From NCBI GenBank assembly GCA_024663395.1, contig JANFAH010000097.1:62001-126000 (forward strand): a DNA stretch of 64,000 bases, read 5' to 3'. The stretch comes from Pisolithus tinctorius (Eukaryota > Basidiomycota > Agaricomycetes > Boletales > Pisolithaceae). The position numbers and the translations under genes were made by a program. This document shows positions 47,648 through 58,848 of the stretch, piece by piece (the stretch's first letter is position 1; the number at the start of each line of letters is the position of its first letter). The notes below the pieces were generated by a model. The model saw only the letters and a program-made list of their open reading frames with translations. It did not search any database and was not told where the DNA came from.

Positions 47648-47990
47648 ATGTGCTACCGCGAGGTGTTTCAGACAAGATACGCCTGTGGTCACGAACAGCC
47701 GACAGCTGAGAGAAAGGTTCGTTCCGAGTGTTTCGTGCCCTGTATACTCGTCAACGTTACTCATTACCACTTACCTAGGTTGACTGTAACAACCGTCGGT
47801 GTCGGTCCAGTTCTGTCCACCCGTCCAATTGCGCAGTTTGTCATGCAACATGTGCACAAAGGTGGGTTTGTTGAATTGATATGGCTATCTGGTCTAACGT
47901 ATTCGATCTGATAGTTTCGAGAGAGCGCGACCAATTGTCACAGCCGTCGGGAACGGGCTCTGCTACCACTGCGCCCACGGGGTTGCATGA
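47648..47990 (+). CDS. Small Cys/His-rich protein of basidiomycete type
   Basis: Exons 47648-47716, 47779-47861 and 47915-47990 encode 75 residues. Sequence order: MCYREVFQTRYACGHEQP, then VDCNNRRCRSSSVHPSNCAV followed by CHATCAQ, then GLCYHCAHGVA at the end. The spacing of nine or so Cys and several His suggests one or two small zinc-binding knuckles. Proteins beginning CYREV..RYACGH recur in Agaricomycetes as short uncharacterised ORFs (from general knowledge). All three exons keep frame. Presence of a strong TATA box suggests regulated expression. Function unknown. Confidence 0.75.
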
Positions 47991-48846
47991 AAAAAGATCG
48001 ACGAGATAGTTAGTATTATTACCTACCTGATGAAGCTCCCGTGTACTATGTATTTAGTTTGGCTTGATATGTATTTGATCATGAGTGATGCAGTTTTGGT
48101 GTTGGTACCTCACGCCAGCAGCGAGGGCCGGATTTACCATATGGCCAAAGGACGTGCGGATGACGAAGAGACGGACCAGGGATTGGTCGTTGAGAAACCA
48201 CGTGGACCAGCACTCCGCATTCCACTAAGTTAAGTGGTTCAGGTCGAGGGTGTTTTGGCACTACGGAATGACCACCGAAGCATCTGTGCGTTGTCAGTCA
48301 CCTGCTGCCTCCTTCCATCAAGGCTCAATAGTGCCGTCGCACAGCATCGTACACGATGAAAACAGTGTTACGCCGATATCCCGAATGTCGGATTTCGCGG
48401 GAGGACCTGAGGGTTCTGGGGTAGTTGCCTTCGGGGTAAATGCAAATTGCAGCGGGACATGTTGGACAACGTGGAGAGCACGTAGCGCGGCTTTGACACC
48501 TAATGAAACAAGTCGGTGCTTCGCTGGACGTGTGAGCCACGGGGATGGGCAGATGTGGGTCAAGCTGCTGGCCTCGAGGCACGGTCCCAGCTGACAGACA
48601 GCCGTGCGCCGGTGATGATGAGGCTTGGTAGAGGGTTAGAAACGACTTGAGTAGATCAAAACAAGTATAAGGTTTGTCGCCACCCGTTATCAAATATCAT
48701 GATACGAGTGCTTCCGACGTTAGTTCCGCTGGACTTGGCACGGGTTGTCCAAGGAAATCCACGGTCGAGTCGTTCCCCCAACCCGCAATACAACTTCTAA
48801 CTACCAACGAGACACCTTCGCATTGATCATCATCATCCAAGTCACG
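47991..48846. other. Intergenic region upstream of URC4
   Basis: No supported gene. Overlapping frames on both strands at 48250-48700 lack motifs and splice support. Likely the URC4 promoter plus the 3' flank of the small Cys-rich gene. Confidence 0.35.
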
Positions 48847-50536
48847 ATGTTGGCCCTAAGTCCAGAGAATCCAGTTGCCCGGGCGGTGTATCTGCGAACC
48901 CTACCCTCTATCAGAGAGCGCTGCTCTCGAGTTCACGATCTTGCAAAACAGGGTAAGCTAAAGTACTTCGACTATCACCCGGACAAGGAGGATGCTGTGA
49001 TCGAATTCTGTGCGGGTGTCATCGAGGTACCGTGTGACGCCTTTGCCCCGCCGTTCAGCATCAATTGAAATCCTCCTTTCTTATTTTACATAGAGAGACT
49101 TCGGGAACAACTTTTCAGCCGTGAGCGCATCACGATCGCATCGTTAACCCACACGCTGGCTCAGCTGTTCCCGTGACTCCCGCTTCTCAGATCCCCTCGC
49201 ATGGACGCTGGCGCCACCTAGATGCAGGTCAGCCTCGCATCGAACCCATGCTTCACAGCTGGGATACGTCAGGCGCACTACCTGTAGACGACAAAGAGAA
49301 GTGCAAACGCCTGATCGATTTGTTCCTCGTGTCTGTTCTGCTTGATGCAGGGGCAGGAAACCAGTGGTCTTACACTGAAACGGCGACTGGTCAGACGTTC
49401 AGCCGGTCGGAAGGGTTGGGCGTCGCGAGCGTGCACATGTTTGTGGATGGCCTTTTCTCGGGCTCTGCGTCGCAGCCTTTCAGGGTAGATGGTTCTTGTC
49501 ATCCCCGATTCTCAACGGTGCATACTAGCTAATGGGTACATGTGTCACTCATTATAGCTCAGGGGCTCTCCCGGATTACTCTTGATAGGGTTTCAAAGGC
49601 GATGCAAGTCAGCAGTTCAAACGTGATGGTTGGCCTCGAGGGAAGAACTTCCCTCCTGTCCAACCTCAGTGCAGCCCTTAAGGCGAATCCTCAATTCTTC
49701 GGCGAAGACGAAAGACCAGGGAACATTATCGGTACACATTCGAGTACATAGCCTGTTTTCCATGATTATTCATGGCGCGGATCCTAGATTTTCTTGAAAG
49801 GGAATCAAGACTTGAGGATGCGACTCGACATGTTCACATATCCTCGTTGTGGGTTGCTTTGATCGAAGGTTTGACCCCAATTTGGCCTGCAAGGTTGACC
49901 CTCGGTGGTATTCCACTCGGAGACGTCTGGCCGTGTACGGCATTGAAGCAACCCAGTCAAGCTGAGGGGGACGATTTAGTCCCATTCCACAAGCTGACCG
50001 GGTGGCTCACGTACAGCCTCATGGAGCCCATAGAAAGGATCCTTGGGTGGAAGTTCGATGGAGTAGAAGATCTGACAGGATTGCCAGAATATCGCAACGG
50101 TACGAGTTCGGAGTCCCCTTTGGACCCACTCCCTGTTTTGACAAGTTAGAACAGGAGGCTTGTTAGTTGACTTTGGCGTCTTGACCCTTCGCCCAACCGT
50201 TTTACCTTCAGAGTGTTATGCGCATGGAAGCGACATCCCCCGGTTGAAACCCTCTCACCCTGCTATTGTCGAATGGAGAGCCATGACCGTCATAGAGCTG
50301 TTAGTGTCACCATCACATCATTGCCCCCAAACCGATCATTGACTTATAATATCACTGCCAGAGATCGCATTGCCGATAGCATTAGGCGTAAATACAAGCT
50401 GGGCAACGACCAGTTAACACTTGCGCAGGTACTGGAGAGCGCGACATGGAAGGGCGGGAGGGAAATAGCTAAGAAGCTCCGACCTGCCACAGGGGGACCC
50501 CCAATTGAAATCGAGAGCGACGGGACAGTGTTCTAA
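48847..50536 (+). CDS. URC4: URC4/URG3-type protein (DUF1688), uracil catabolism
   Basis: Exons 48847-49026, 49094-49120, 49191-49491, 49558-49731, 49788-50099, 50155-50299, 50362-50536 encode 437 residues, full length for DUF1688. Conserved stretches: LRTLPSIRERCSRVHDLA, DFGNNFSAIPSHGRWRHLDA, LDAGAGNQWSYTETATGQTF, RSEGLGVASVHMFVDGLFS, FHKLTGWLTYSLMEPIERIL, GGLLVDFGVL and HPAIVEWRAMTVIELDRIAD. URC4 is required for uracil use as nitrogen source in Lachancea kluyveri together with URC1 (GTP cyclohydrolase II-like); its biochemical role is not settled. No URC1, URC3 or URC6 gene was seen next to it. Exon 2 is only 27 nt. Confidence 0.93.
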
Positions 50537-52583
50537 CCTCAACTCGATCGATGACGGAGCACTAATTGTGACAGGGTGAAGTAACTTTGGGTGCTCGTGA
50601 GACGGTGTGTACTGTGGAGGAAACATGACGCTAGTTTGATGGAACGCAGTGAAGTGTATGACAATAATAAATTTGTGGATGGCAACTTCAGTTTGAAAAG
50701 ATGAGGTTCCTTCCGGATGGCGCTGATGGCGGAGTCATCGTGGACGACATATGCTGCAATCTGCAGTTGGCTACCTGTTTACTCATTTCGGCTGGGGGGC
50801 GAAAGCCAGACAAATTCAGGAGTCGACACGCGAGTTCCCCATCTCGGTAGTGTTTCACGAGTTCACAATATTAATATTGTTTCCCTGAAACAGGCGTATT
50901 GGGTGTGCAAGGTGCGCGCTTAATCTGACGTCAAGCTATTTTGTTCCGAGGCGAAGTGGCCAACTGGCCCAGCATGCACTGCTTACCTTAAGAGGAACTG
51001 CAGGTTATCGATGGGGATGAGGAGGAAATTCGGCTGTGTCCCGTGACAGAAAGTGATGTGCAGGACGTCAAGGGTCTCTTGCCCTAAGATCGTGATATAG
51101 AAGGCACCAGACACGAGTGTGAAAGAAAACTTCCATATGCGTTTGGTCGTGGTACGATTATAGACAACCCGACAGAGCGACCGAGCTACGCGATCCATTT
51201 ACCGAGGCTGTGGTTGCCTGCTGTTTGCGTGACCTCAGTGGCTCGATCGCGAGGCCTGGTGTTGATGACGCCGGGTGAGACGAATCCATGCATGCCTTGA
51301 TGGCGTGTGAGAAATTTCTGCCGAGGACCGGACTGCGGCGAACGTAGCTCTGGTGTCTAACCGACCCTGATATCTAGGTGATGGTATCATGGTATGTGCG
51401 ATAGCACTCGGTACGGGAGGCCGTGAATTAGGCAAAACCCCCTAACACGGACACTCGCCAGTTAACGGGATAGACTCTTGATACCCTTCGCAGCCTCATA
51501 TGTGCCGACGTCATTCGTCGAATGACACGACCGCCGCAGGACACGTTACACTGCGCCGACACGGCCCATCTCGTAGTCTAGATCATCGTTACACGAACGT
51601 GACTGACGGGCTGGCAAAGATATGACTTATATATAGGCACGCGACCACTTTCCGCACTTTGGGGATTGATTGCGAGGTGGGGCATGGGGTAAAGGAAAGT
51701 GACCGGCGACGAAGCTCTGCCAATTTCCCCGCATACGTACACCCGCTACCTCGCGGAAGCATTCTGTGAAGCAAGACAAACTCCGAAGGGTGACATCAAA
51801 CATCAACTCGGGAGATTGGCATGGGTACGCAAGGTCACACTTACAGCTGGCAGGGCAATAGATGTCATGCAGGGCGGACCTTATGAGTGACATGAAATCA
51901 AGATACAGGCAGGCAAGGACCTCTGAGAAAAATGATCAAGCGCACGACCGCCCTTTGCAGTAAGTTTGTTCCGACATTTTTGAAGTCGACGGCACGAGAT
52001 CCGAAAAGGTCAGAAACGTCCGCCTAGCGCTGCCAACACGATGTTGAGTGATGTAGTGTTCCCGACCACCCATCGCTGCGGATTCTAGCTTCGATTCCTG
52101 TGAACTTTCAGTAGCATCTGATTTACCCTGTAGCTACTTGCAGAACCGCGTGTTGCTCATATGACTTTTGACGGTTGCTGTGGCCCGGGGTGTGGCGGCT
52201 CTCGTCCGCGTCCCGCCTGCATTTCCGGACTTCATCGGGACTGTTCGACTACGTCATGTGTAACAAAGTGTTCTTCTGACAGTGAATAAGTTTATCTTGT
52301 GATCACCTCTTTCTAGTGATGAGACGATCGCTTGAAAGCGTAGAATGATAAAATTGGCCCTACCTGGTCGCTGGCTAGCCGTAAGCTCGAAGTAGACAGT
52401 TCATAGCCTTCAGGATTACTCGGGTCATGGTGGTGGTGGTTGAACAAAGTTTCCAAATGCATGTCAATGGCATGTGAAAACTCGATCTTTCTGGTCGGCC
52501 GACGCTTGTGTGAAGTACTGAGAGACGCGAAACAAGTCACTTCGCCTGAGACGTTCAGCAGAGGTTAATTCACGGTCGACGCG
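50537..52583. other. 2-kb intergenic region
   Basis: No confident gene. A reverse frame at 51198-50983 and a reverse frame starting 52540 have some protein-like composition but no family motif. A TATATATA stretch lies at about 51628 with no coding frame downstream that I can support. The right end must hold the promoter of the ETF-ubiquinone oxidoreductase gene. Confidence 0.3.
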
Positions 52584-54686
52584 ATGCTGGCGTGTGTGCG
52601 ACGGCGACCTGTCATCGCTCCCCGTATTGGGAGGACGTTGCATGTCTCAGCAACGAGGATGCAAAGGCAACCATTCGACCCTTCTGCCGTAGAACGGATC
52701 TCAGAAGATGTAGATGTCTGCATAGTCGGGGGTGGCCCAGCTGGGCTCAGCGCTGCCATTCGCCTCAAACAGCTCGAGCAGGAACGCGGGAAAGAATTCA
52801 GAGTCGTTGTGTTGGAGAAGGGTGCAGAAGTTGGTGAGCTGTCTGCGACATCCTTGAGTCTTATTCTCGACGTCTCACTTGGCTACGCGGTTCACCTACA
52901 GGCTCTCATATATTGTCTGGGGCTGTCATCGAGCCCCGCGCTCTCAACGAGCTCCTCCCAGATTGGTCTTCCCGACCAGACCACCCGCTCAAGCAGCCCG
53001 CAACTTCGTCTACCATGAAATTCCTAACCAGTTCACTTGCCATCCCAATCCCCCACCCCCCACAGATGAATAATGACGGTAATTACATTGCCTCACTCTC
53101 GCAGTTTACCTCCTGGCTCGGGACTATCGCAGAGGAGATGGGTGTAGAGGTCTATCCCGGTTTCGCCGGGGCAGGTATCGTATACAGCAATGACGGAAAA
53201 GGGGTGCTTGGTGTCCGTACTAACGAGGTCGGTCTCGACAGGAACTTCTACATGAAGGAAGCATTCGAACCAGGCATGGAATTCCGTGCCAAGGTCACGC
53301 TCATTGCCGAAGGTGCACACGGGTCTCTCTCGAAGGAGCTGATCAATAAATTTGACCTACGACGCGATGCTGACCCTCAAACTTACGCCATCGGCCTCAA
53401 GGAGGTCTGGCGCGTCGATCCTAGTCAATACCGGCCTGGAGAAGTCGTGCATACCATGGGATGGCCACTCGATTGGAAGACATACGGTGGGGGGTGGGTA
53501 TACCATATGGCAGACGGCCTTGTTAGCATTGGCCTTGTAATTGGTTTGGATTATGCAAACCCGTGGTTAAGCCCGCACAATGAACTGCAGGTACGAACAT
53601 TACGTTCCTTCTGCTAAGGTTTGGCATCATCTTGACATCACGTCCTTTGTATCGCAAAAAAGCGCATGAAGCATCACCCTTATCTCACCCGTCTTCTCTC
53701 CGGTTCATCGACTCGTATCGCTTACGGCGCTCGTGCTCTAAATGAGGGTGGTCAACAGGCCGTACCTCGTGTTTACTTCCCTGGCGGTGCATTGATAGGC
53801 TGTTCTGCTGGGTTCGTAAACATCGCGAAGATCAAGGGTACACACAACGCGATGAAGAGTGGGATGCTGGCTGCGGAAGCCGCAGCGGATGTACTTTGTG
53901 AAACTACCGAAGAAAGCACGGCATCCGAACCGGAATCGCCGCGTCTGAGTGACATGAGCGCATACGAGACAAGTCTCAAAGACAGTTGGGTTTGGTCTGA
54001 CCTTCACGAAGTTCGCAACCTTCGCGCAAGTTTCAACACACCTCTTGGCATCTGGGGGGGCATAGTTTACTCTGGGATCGACTCCCTCTTTCTGAGGGGA
54101 CGAACACCTTGGACGTTCAGGAATGTGTCACGCACGTCCGATGCGGCGCATACATTGCCCGCCTCACGCTGTAAACGAATAACATACCCACCGCCACAGC
54201 CGCCTCTCAGTACAGATTTACTCACGAGTCTCACGTTAACGGGTACAAACCACGCTGAGGACCAGCCTATACACTTGCGTGTGCGTGCAAACGGGGTGGA
54301 GGATGCAGCAGTGCGGAGGGAACACGTGAAGCGGAACGTTGGGGAGTATGCAGGACTTCTTGGACGTGCTTGCCCTGCAGGGGTTTATGAGTATGTTGAT
54401 GACGAACATACATCTTCCGTAGAAGAGGGTAAGTCGGAGGGCTGGGGAGGAAAAAAGCTGGTCATCAACTCACAGGTGGGTTTTCCGGACAACAAACTCC
54501 TAAGTTGAGGTTAATCTAGATGACACAGAATTGCATCCACTGCAAGCTCTGTGATATCAAGGTGCCCACCCAGGATATCACTTGGACAGTTCCGGAAGGA
54601 GGAGGAGGGCCCAAGTACAGTAAGTGTCCGCATATTGATCCTTCCCCTCATTCGTCAACCTACACCATGCAATAGCTATCACTTAG
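52584..54686 (+). CDS. CIR2: Electron-transfer flavoprotein-ubiquinone oxidoreductase (ETFDH/CIR2)
   Basis: Exons 52584-52833, 52902-53590, 53663-54475, 54520-54619, 54676-54686 encode 620 residues. This mitochondrial inner-membrane enzyme takes electrons from ETF (fatty-acid and amino-acid oxidation) to ubiquinone. An Arg-rich presequence ([20 protein letters not shown]) precedes the FAD motif [18 protein letters not shown]. Further motifs: [81 protein letters not shown]. Four Fe-S cysteines appear in [10 protein letters not shown] and [19 protein letters not shown]. The last coding exon is 11 nt (Thr-Ile-Thr-stop). The region after PDW ([12 protein letters not shown]...) is slightly divergent from the family. 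Confidence 0.94.
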
Positions 54687-54889
54687 GGCCGCCTTCGACG
54701 GAGTCCAGCGATGCATTTTACAAGTATCGTACCATCCTGTCTGAGCTCAGCTGCTCGTAGGGGCGAAAACTACATTTATTCATGCACAGAAATCCTCAAC
54801 GTGATGCCCTTAGACTGCGCTAACAAGGTATACATTACTTTATAACGCCATTACCGTCAAAAGGAAACGCACACCAAGTGGCCACCTGC

Positions 54890-57800
54890 TCAGCAAACAA
54901 CACAATCCTCCTTAAAGCTCAAGTTATACATCGTCTTGTCTACAGTCTTTTCAATCTTCTTCCAGTCTGAACGCCGTTGGATGAATTCATAAACATCCTA
55001 AAAAAGGTATCAGGACTTCGACCAGAGCCGGCAAGGGAGCGGCCGGAGAATACCCACCTCGGGTCGGTATGCACCTCCATAACGTGTTACATCACGTACA
55101 ATCTGGGCCAGGTCTTTCGCGTCTGCCACGATGAACACGTGCCCTAACATTTTCAGGTGGTCGAACTCAGCAGTAATGGCTGGGACCTATATTGTAAAGT
55201 TGCGTGAGTGTAACAAATGATCACGTCAGGATGGGATGTATGTGTACCTTGAGGGATGCGATGAAAGCATGGTATGCGTTCAAGTCCGCAATCACCTGGA
55301 ATCCCCCGTTCAAGGAAATGATCTGACGTTTGATATGCTTCTGAAGGATCCTACACACGCACATCACCGATGAGTATCTGAGGTAAAATTGGTGTAAGTG
55401 ACTGAATGAGGACCTACGCGAGCAGTCGAATTCCAACTTCTTGATAGAACACCTCCAGCACCTCGCGGCTAGTACTTCCCCGAAGGAGTTTACAGTGCGA
55501 CTCGAGGCACTTGATGGCTTCCGTGCACCCCTGCGTAGGTCCAAGATCTAGAAGTGTGTCTTCCTGCGGGTAATACTCCCGTGGCTTGGTGCGTGTGATA
55601 ATAATGTGCTCGACCTGTGGAATCGTGGGTAAGCAAGGGTGACTAACTGCTTATAGAGGACGGAGTACATGCCTGGTTCATGAGCGCCTGCGTACCGCCG
55701 TTCAATCCGGCAGCCACGCAGTCATCAAGCGAATTCTCGAATCTCTTCTTTTCTCGTACCACTGCGTTCAAAAAGTCCGTCCTATCGATATACGATGCCT
55801 ATACTTCCCATTGCGATAAATCGTCATCCGAGAGATAAGAGAAAGACATCAAGTTTGTCAGCCTTACACACGGCGCCGAGAAACCAAACTGTATGCACAC
55901 CATTTCCTTGTCGAAGAACAGTTGCACCATGCTCTGTATAGTATCCCCGATATGTACGAGTTCGAAGAACTGTAATAATGGTGCAACACTCGTCGTTTCT
56001 TGGTGTTCTGCAGGCTTGTAGACCATCATGCGTTCCGTTGCACTAGCGTTCTCGATTAGTCATACTGCCTGTACATGATGGAAAAAAGCCGAAAGAAATT
56101 GCAAATGTCAATGCTTACATGCCAAACCCTCTAGCAATATGCCTTGTGGAGAGTGTGCTGAGCATCTCGCAAAATACATCTTCCAATGTTTCACGAACGC
56201 GCGTGCCGATGGGGCGTGGATAAGTGCTAAAAGTCTCCAGACGCTTGAGTGCGTCCCGCGACGCATGGATAAGTTCGAGCGAAACGTCCAGGGATAGCAA
56301 GAGGTCGAGTGCTGCAAATGGTTGGGCATGATCAAGCGGTTCGCGTTGCGTGGGTGGGGCCATGCGCCGGGAAGGTTTAGAGACAGCTCTGGTAGCTGCA
56401 GGTTTAGCGGCCGCCTGGTCACCAGATTCATCGCCTGCGCGTGAGGTAGAAGTACGAGCGGCGCCATCAGTTCCTTCCGCTGGGCTCGCGATCTTGGGCG
56501 CTCGTTCGCTCACTATCTCCCCCCACCCAGCCTCATCATCGATATCTTCGCCTACTGCATACTGTGCTTCTTCGGTGGCCTCGGTTTCTCCAGTGCCTTC
56601 ATTCCCCTCATCTTCACCGATCTCGAATAACGAACCATCGTCAGCGAAACTCTTATATCCTGCCTCCGTTGTGGTGCTGGAAGAATCGGCACCAGTCCCC
56701 ATCCACCGTTGTGGATTTAGCATCGAGATACTTTGCACCACACCAGTGCCCATAGCGTTCAATCCAGATCCGACATTGGTGCCTAGAGCACCAACGCCCG
56801 CCCCGACAGCACGTGGTACAATTGTCACGGGCAGGAGAAGGACATCCGTGAAGGAAGCCAGTACGTTGCGCTTAGCGAGCGCGGGGTTTTGAGAATCAAG
56901 AAAACGAGCTTGTGTTTGTGGTTGTCCATGTAGGTGCGAACCAACCACATTGCTGTTCCCGGCGGACTTGAAGAAAAGTAAGAGGGGGGACGAAGGGCAA
57001 CCCACGTCGATCTTGTGGAAATGGTCAATATGCTTACCTCGTTGCCTGTAATGCGCGCAAGTGATGCGTCCCATTGTCTGCAAATGCTCTCGAAAGTGCG
57101 CTTGAGCTCGTCAAGCTCATCATCGAGGTAATCGTCCATGTGCGGTTCGAACATTTTGAAACTTAGACACACCAAAAGCGACAATGAGTCCAAAATAAGA
57201 GCTTAAGGAAGAACGGATGCAACAACAACACTCACATGACATCTTCTGCCTGCTCCCTCGTTATGACCGCTTCCCGCCTCGGAGGATTGATCGTAAGACT
57301 GTTTCGTTTAGTTTCTGAGGGTGTAGGTGGGTTTCCCGATCTATGAGACGCGACGAGACTGAGTCCGTCAACCACCCGCCATGCCTCTCTGAAACATGCA
57401 GCAGCTGCAGAAAGAAAAAGCGGAGTTCCGAGATTGCGTGTCTCCGATAACAAAGGAGATATATATTCCCCAACCTAGATGGTCATGATGGCGGACATGG
57501 GATAAATGGCAAAGCATAAACAACTAGTCAGCGGGAAAGAAAAAGGTTGCAACATTCAGGAAGTATTCAAACTCACAACTTCTCCCGCTAGCCTCTCTGC
57601 ATATGCAAGTAACACGCCAGATTCAGGGGGGAACACTCGCATTGCTATCGCACCGTCCTCCTGCAGGGCCGCGAGCGTGCGTGACATAAATGCGTCCATC
57701 GCAGTGAAGTCTAGTTTCTTCTGCTTTCTACGAACGTGACAAAAGTTACTAGGGTCATCAATCTGAAAAGGGGGGAACGTACGTGATATTCGCCAACGGG

Positions 57801-58675
57801 TCCCATTTCCCCTGCTCGTAGAGTACTTCCCTCTTCTCCGCCCACGTGCGCCCCATCTCCCACTCGTCTCGCATGCTGCTGCCGCCATTTTTAAAGGCCC
57901 CATCCGGATGTAGACATAGCCAGACTTGCCAGCTTGCAGCTGCAGCCTCTGCCATCCGCTCCTCGTTCCCTTCCGTGTCTGCCATGTCGAACGCGCTCAA
58001 GAGACCCGCGTCGAATCTGTCAAGGGCGGTTTTGAGCAAGCCGAGGCGGATGTCCCATGAAGATACTGGTTTGATGGCTGGCGAGAGGAACCGCGTGAGC
58101 AGGTGGAGAGTGCGACCTTGGGCGGAGAGTGAGGGCGTAGTCGACGTTATCGAGGCCAGGATCGCATGTGCAGACGAATCGAGAGAGGGTAGTAAGGGTA
58201 CAAGGAGCGTATGTGCGCGAATATATTTTCCACGGAACGTAGTCGTAGATTGGGTCCTGAATACATGGTTCAGCGGTGCCGTGTCGCCTGTGAGATCGAG
58301 CAGAAGTTGGGGGGCCTGGTTAGCAGACGCCGATTCGAAGTCACCAAAATCGTCGTCATCGCCGTCGTCGAGTGAGGACACAGCGATGGTCGCAGGCCCC
58401 GTGCTAGTATTCCCTCTGTCCCCCCGTTCATTACCTTCACTGGTCTTCGAGGATTCCAGCGTGTCTAGCACATCCCCAAGCTTGTGCCGGTCAACACCCA
58501 GATCAACCCATCGCGTCTCCCACAGCTTTTCGTCGTTCGCGACTCGCTGCGCAGCCCGGCTGACTCTGGCGTATCTCGCAACATCTGGGATGGAAAGGTG
58601 CGTCAATATCAAGACATGAAGGTCAGCGGGAAGGCGCCCAATGAATCGTGATGCTGGTTTGCTAGCTTGCAGCAT
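54890..58675 (-). CDS. RCY1: Recyclin-1: F-box and Sec10-like protein with CAAX-like tail
   Basis: Eleven exons: 58675-57783, 57727-57577, 57474-57236, 57161-57038, 56966-56119, 56042-55901, 55798-55673, 55614-55418, 55350-55248, 55186-55058, 54997-54890; 1,019 residues. An F-box is at the N-terminus (GRLPADLHVLILTHLSIPDV, then VSRAAQRVANDEKLWETRW). The C-terminal half resembles exocyst Sec10: FKMFEPHMDDYLDDELDELK, SQNPALAKRNVLASFTDVLL, APLLQFFELVHIGDTIQSMV, GTQALMNQVEHIIITRTKPR and SLNGGFQVIADLNAYHAFI. The protein ends CVVC, a CAAX-type prenylation signal as in yeast Rcy1, where it supports recycling from endosomes. Exons 4-5 join through acceptor TTCAAG|TCC, the least certain junction. Intron 7 has a GC donor. 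It lies just downstream of the mutase gene on the same strand. Confidence 0.92.
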
Positions 58676-58848
58676 TCAGGGCCAAGTCTTGGCTCACTTG
58701 AACGCCAGCAGCCAGCTTCCGACTTGAAACATGTACGACACAGGTACGAGTACATATCTAACGACAAATGTTCATTCCGCGATACAATATTGTGCCAATC
58801 TCTTCTACATGACTGTGATATCTTGTCTACTTGGGTGTGTGCGATTAC

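Noticed and set aside
50983..51198. Reverse 71-codon frame with a hydrophobic, protein-like composition
   Set aside because: No start context, no exon partner found and no motif.
52313..52540. Reverse frame next to the ETF oxidoreductase start, possibly spliced to a short second exon
   Set aside because: Only about 65 residues, no family features, and the region is needed as promoter for the downstream gene; not enough evidence to call a gene.
56350..56892. 180-codon plus-strand open frame
   Set aside because: Antisense to recyclin exon 5; Ser/Pro/Ala-rich and without recognisable domain.
57846..58619. 257-codon plus-strand open frame
   Set aside because: Antisense shadow of the first recyclin exon (F-box region), Ser/Arg-rich, no homology features.
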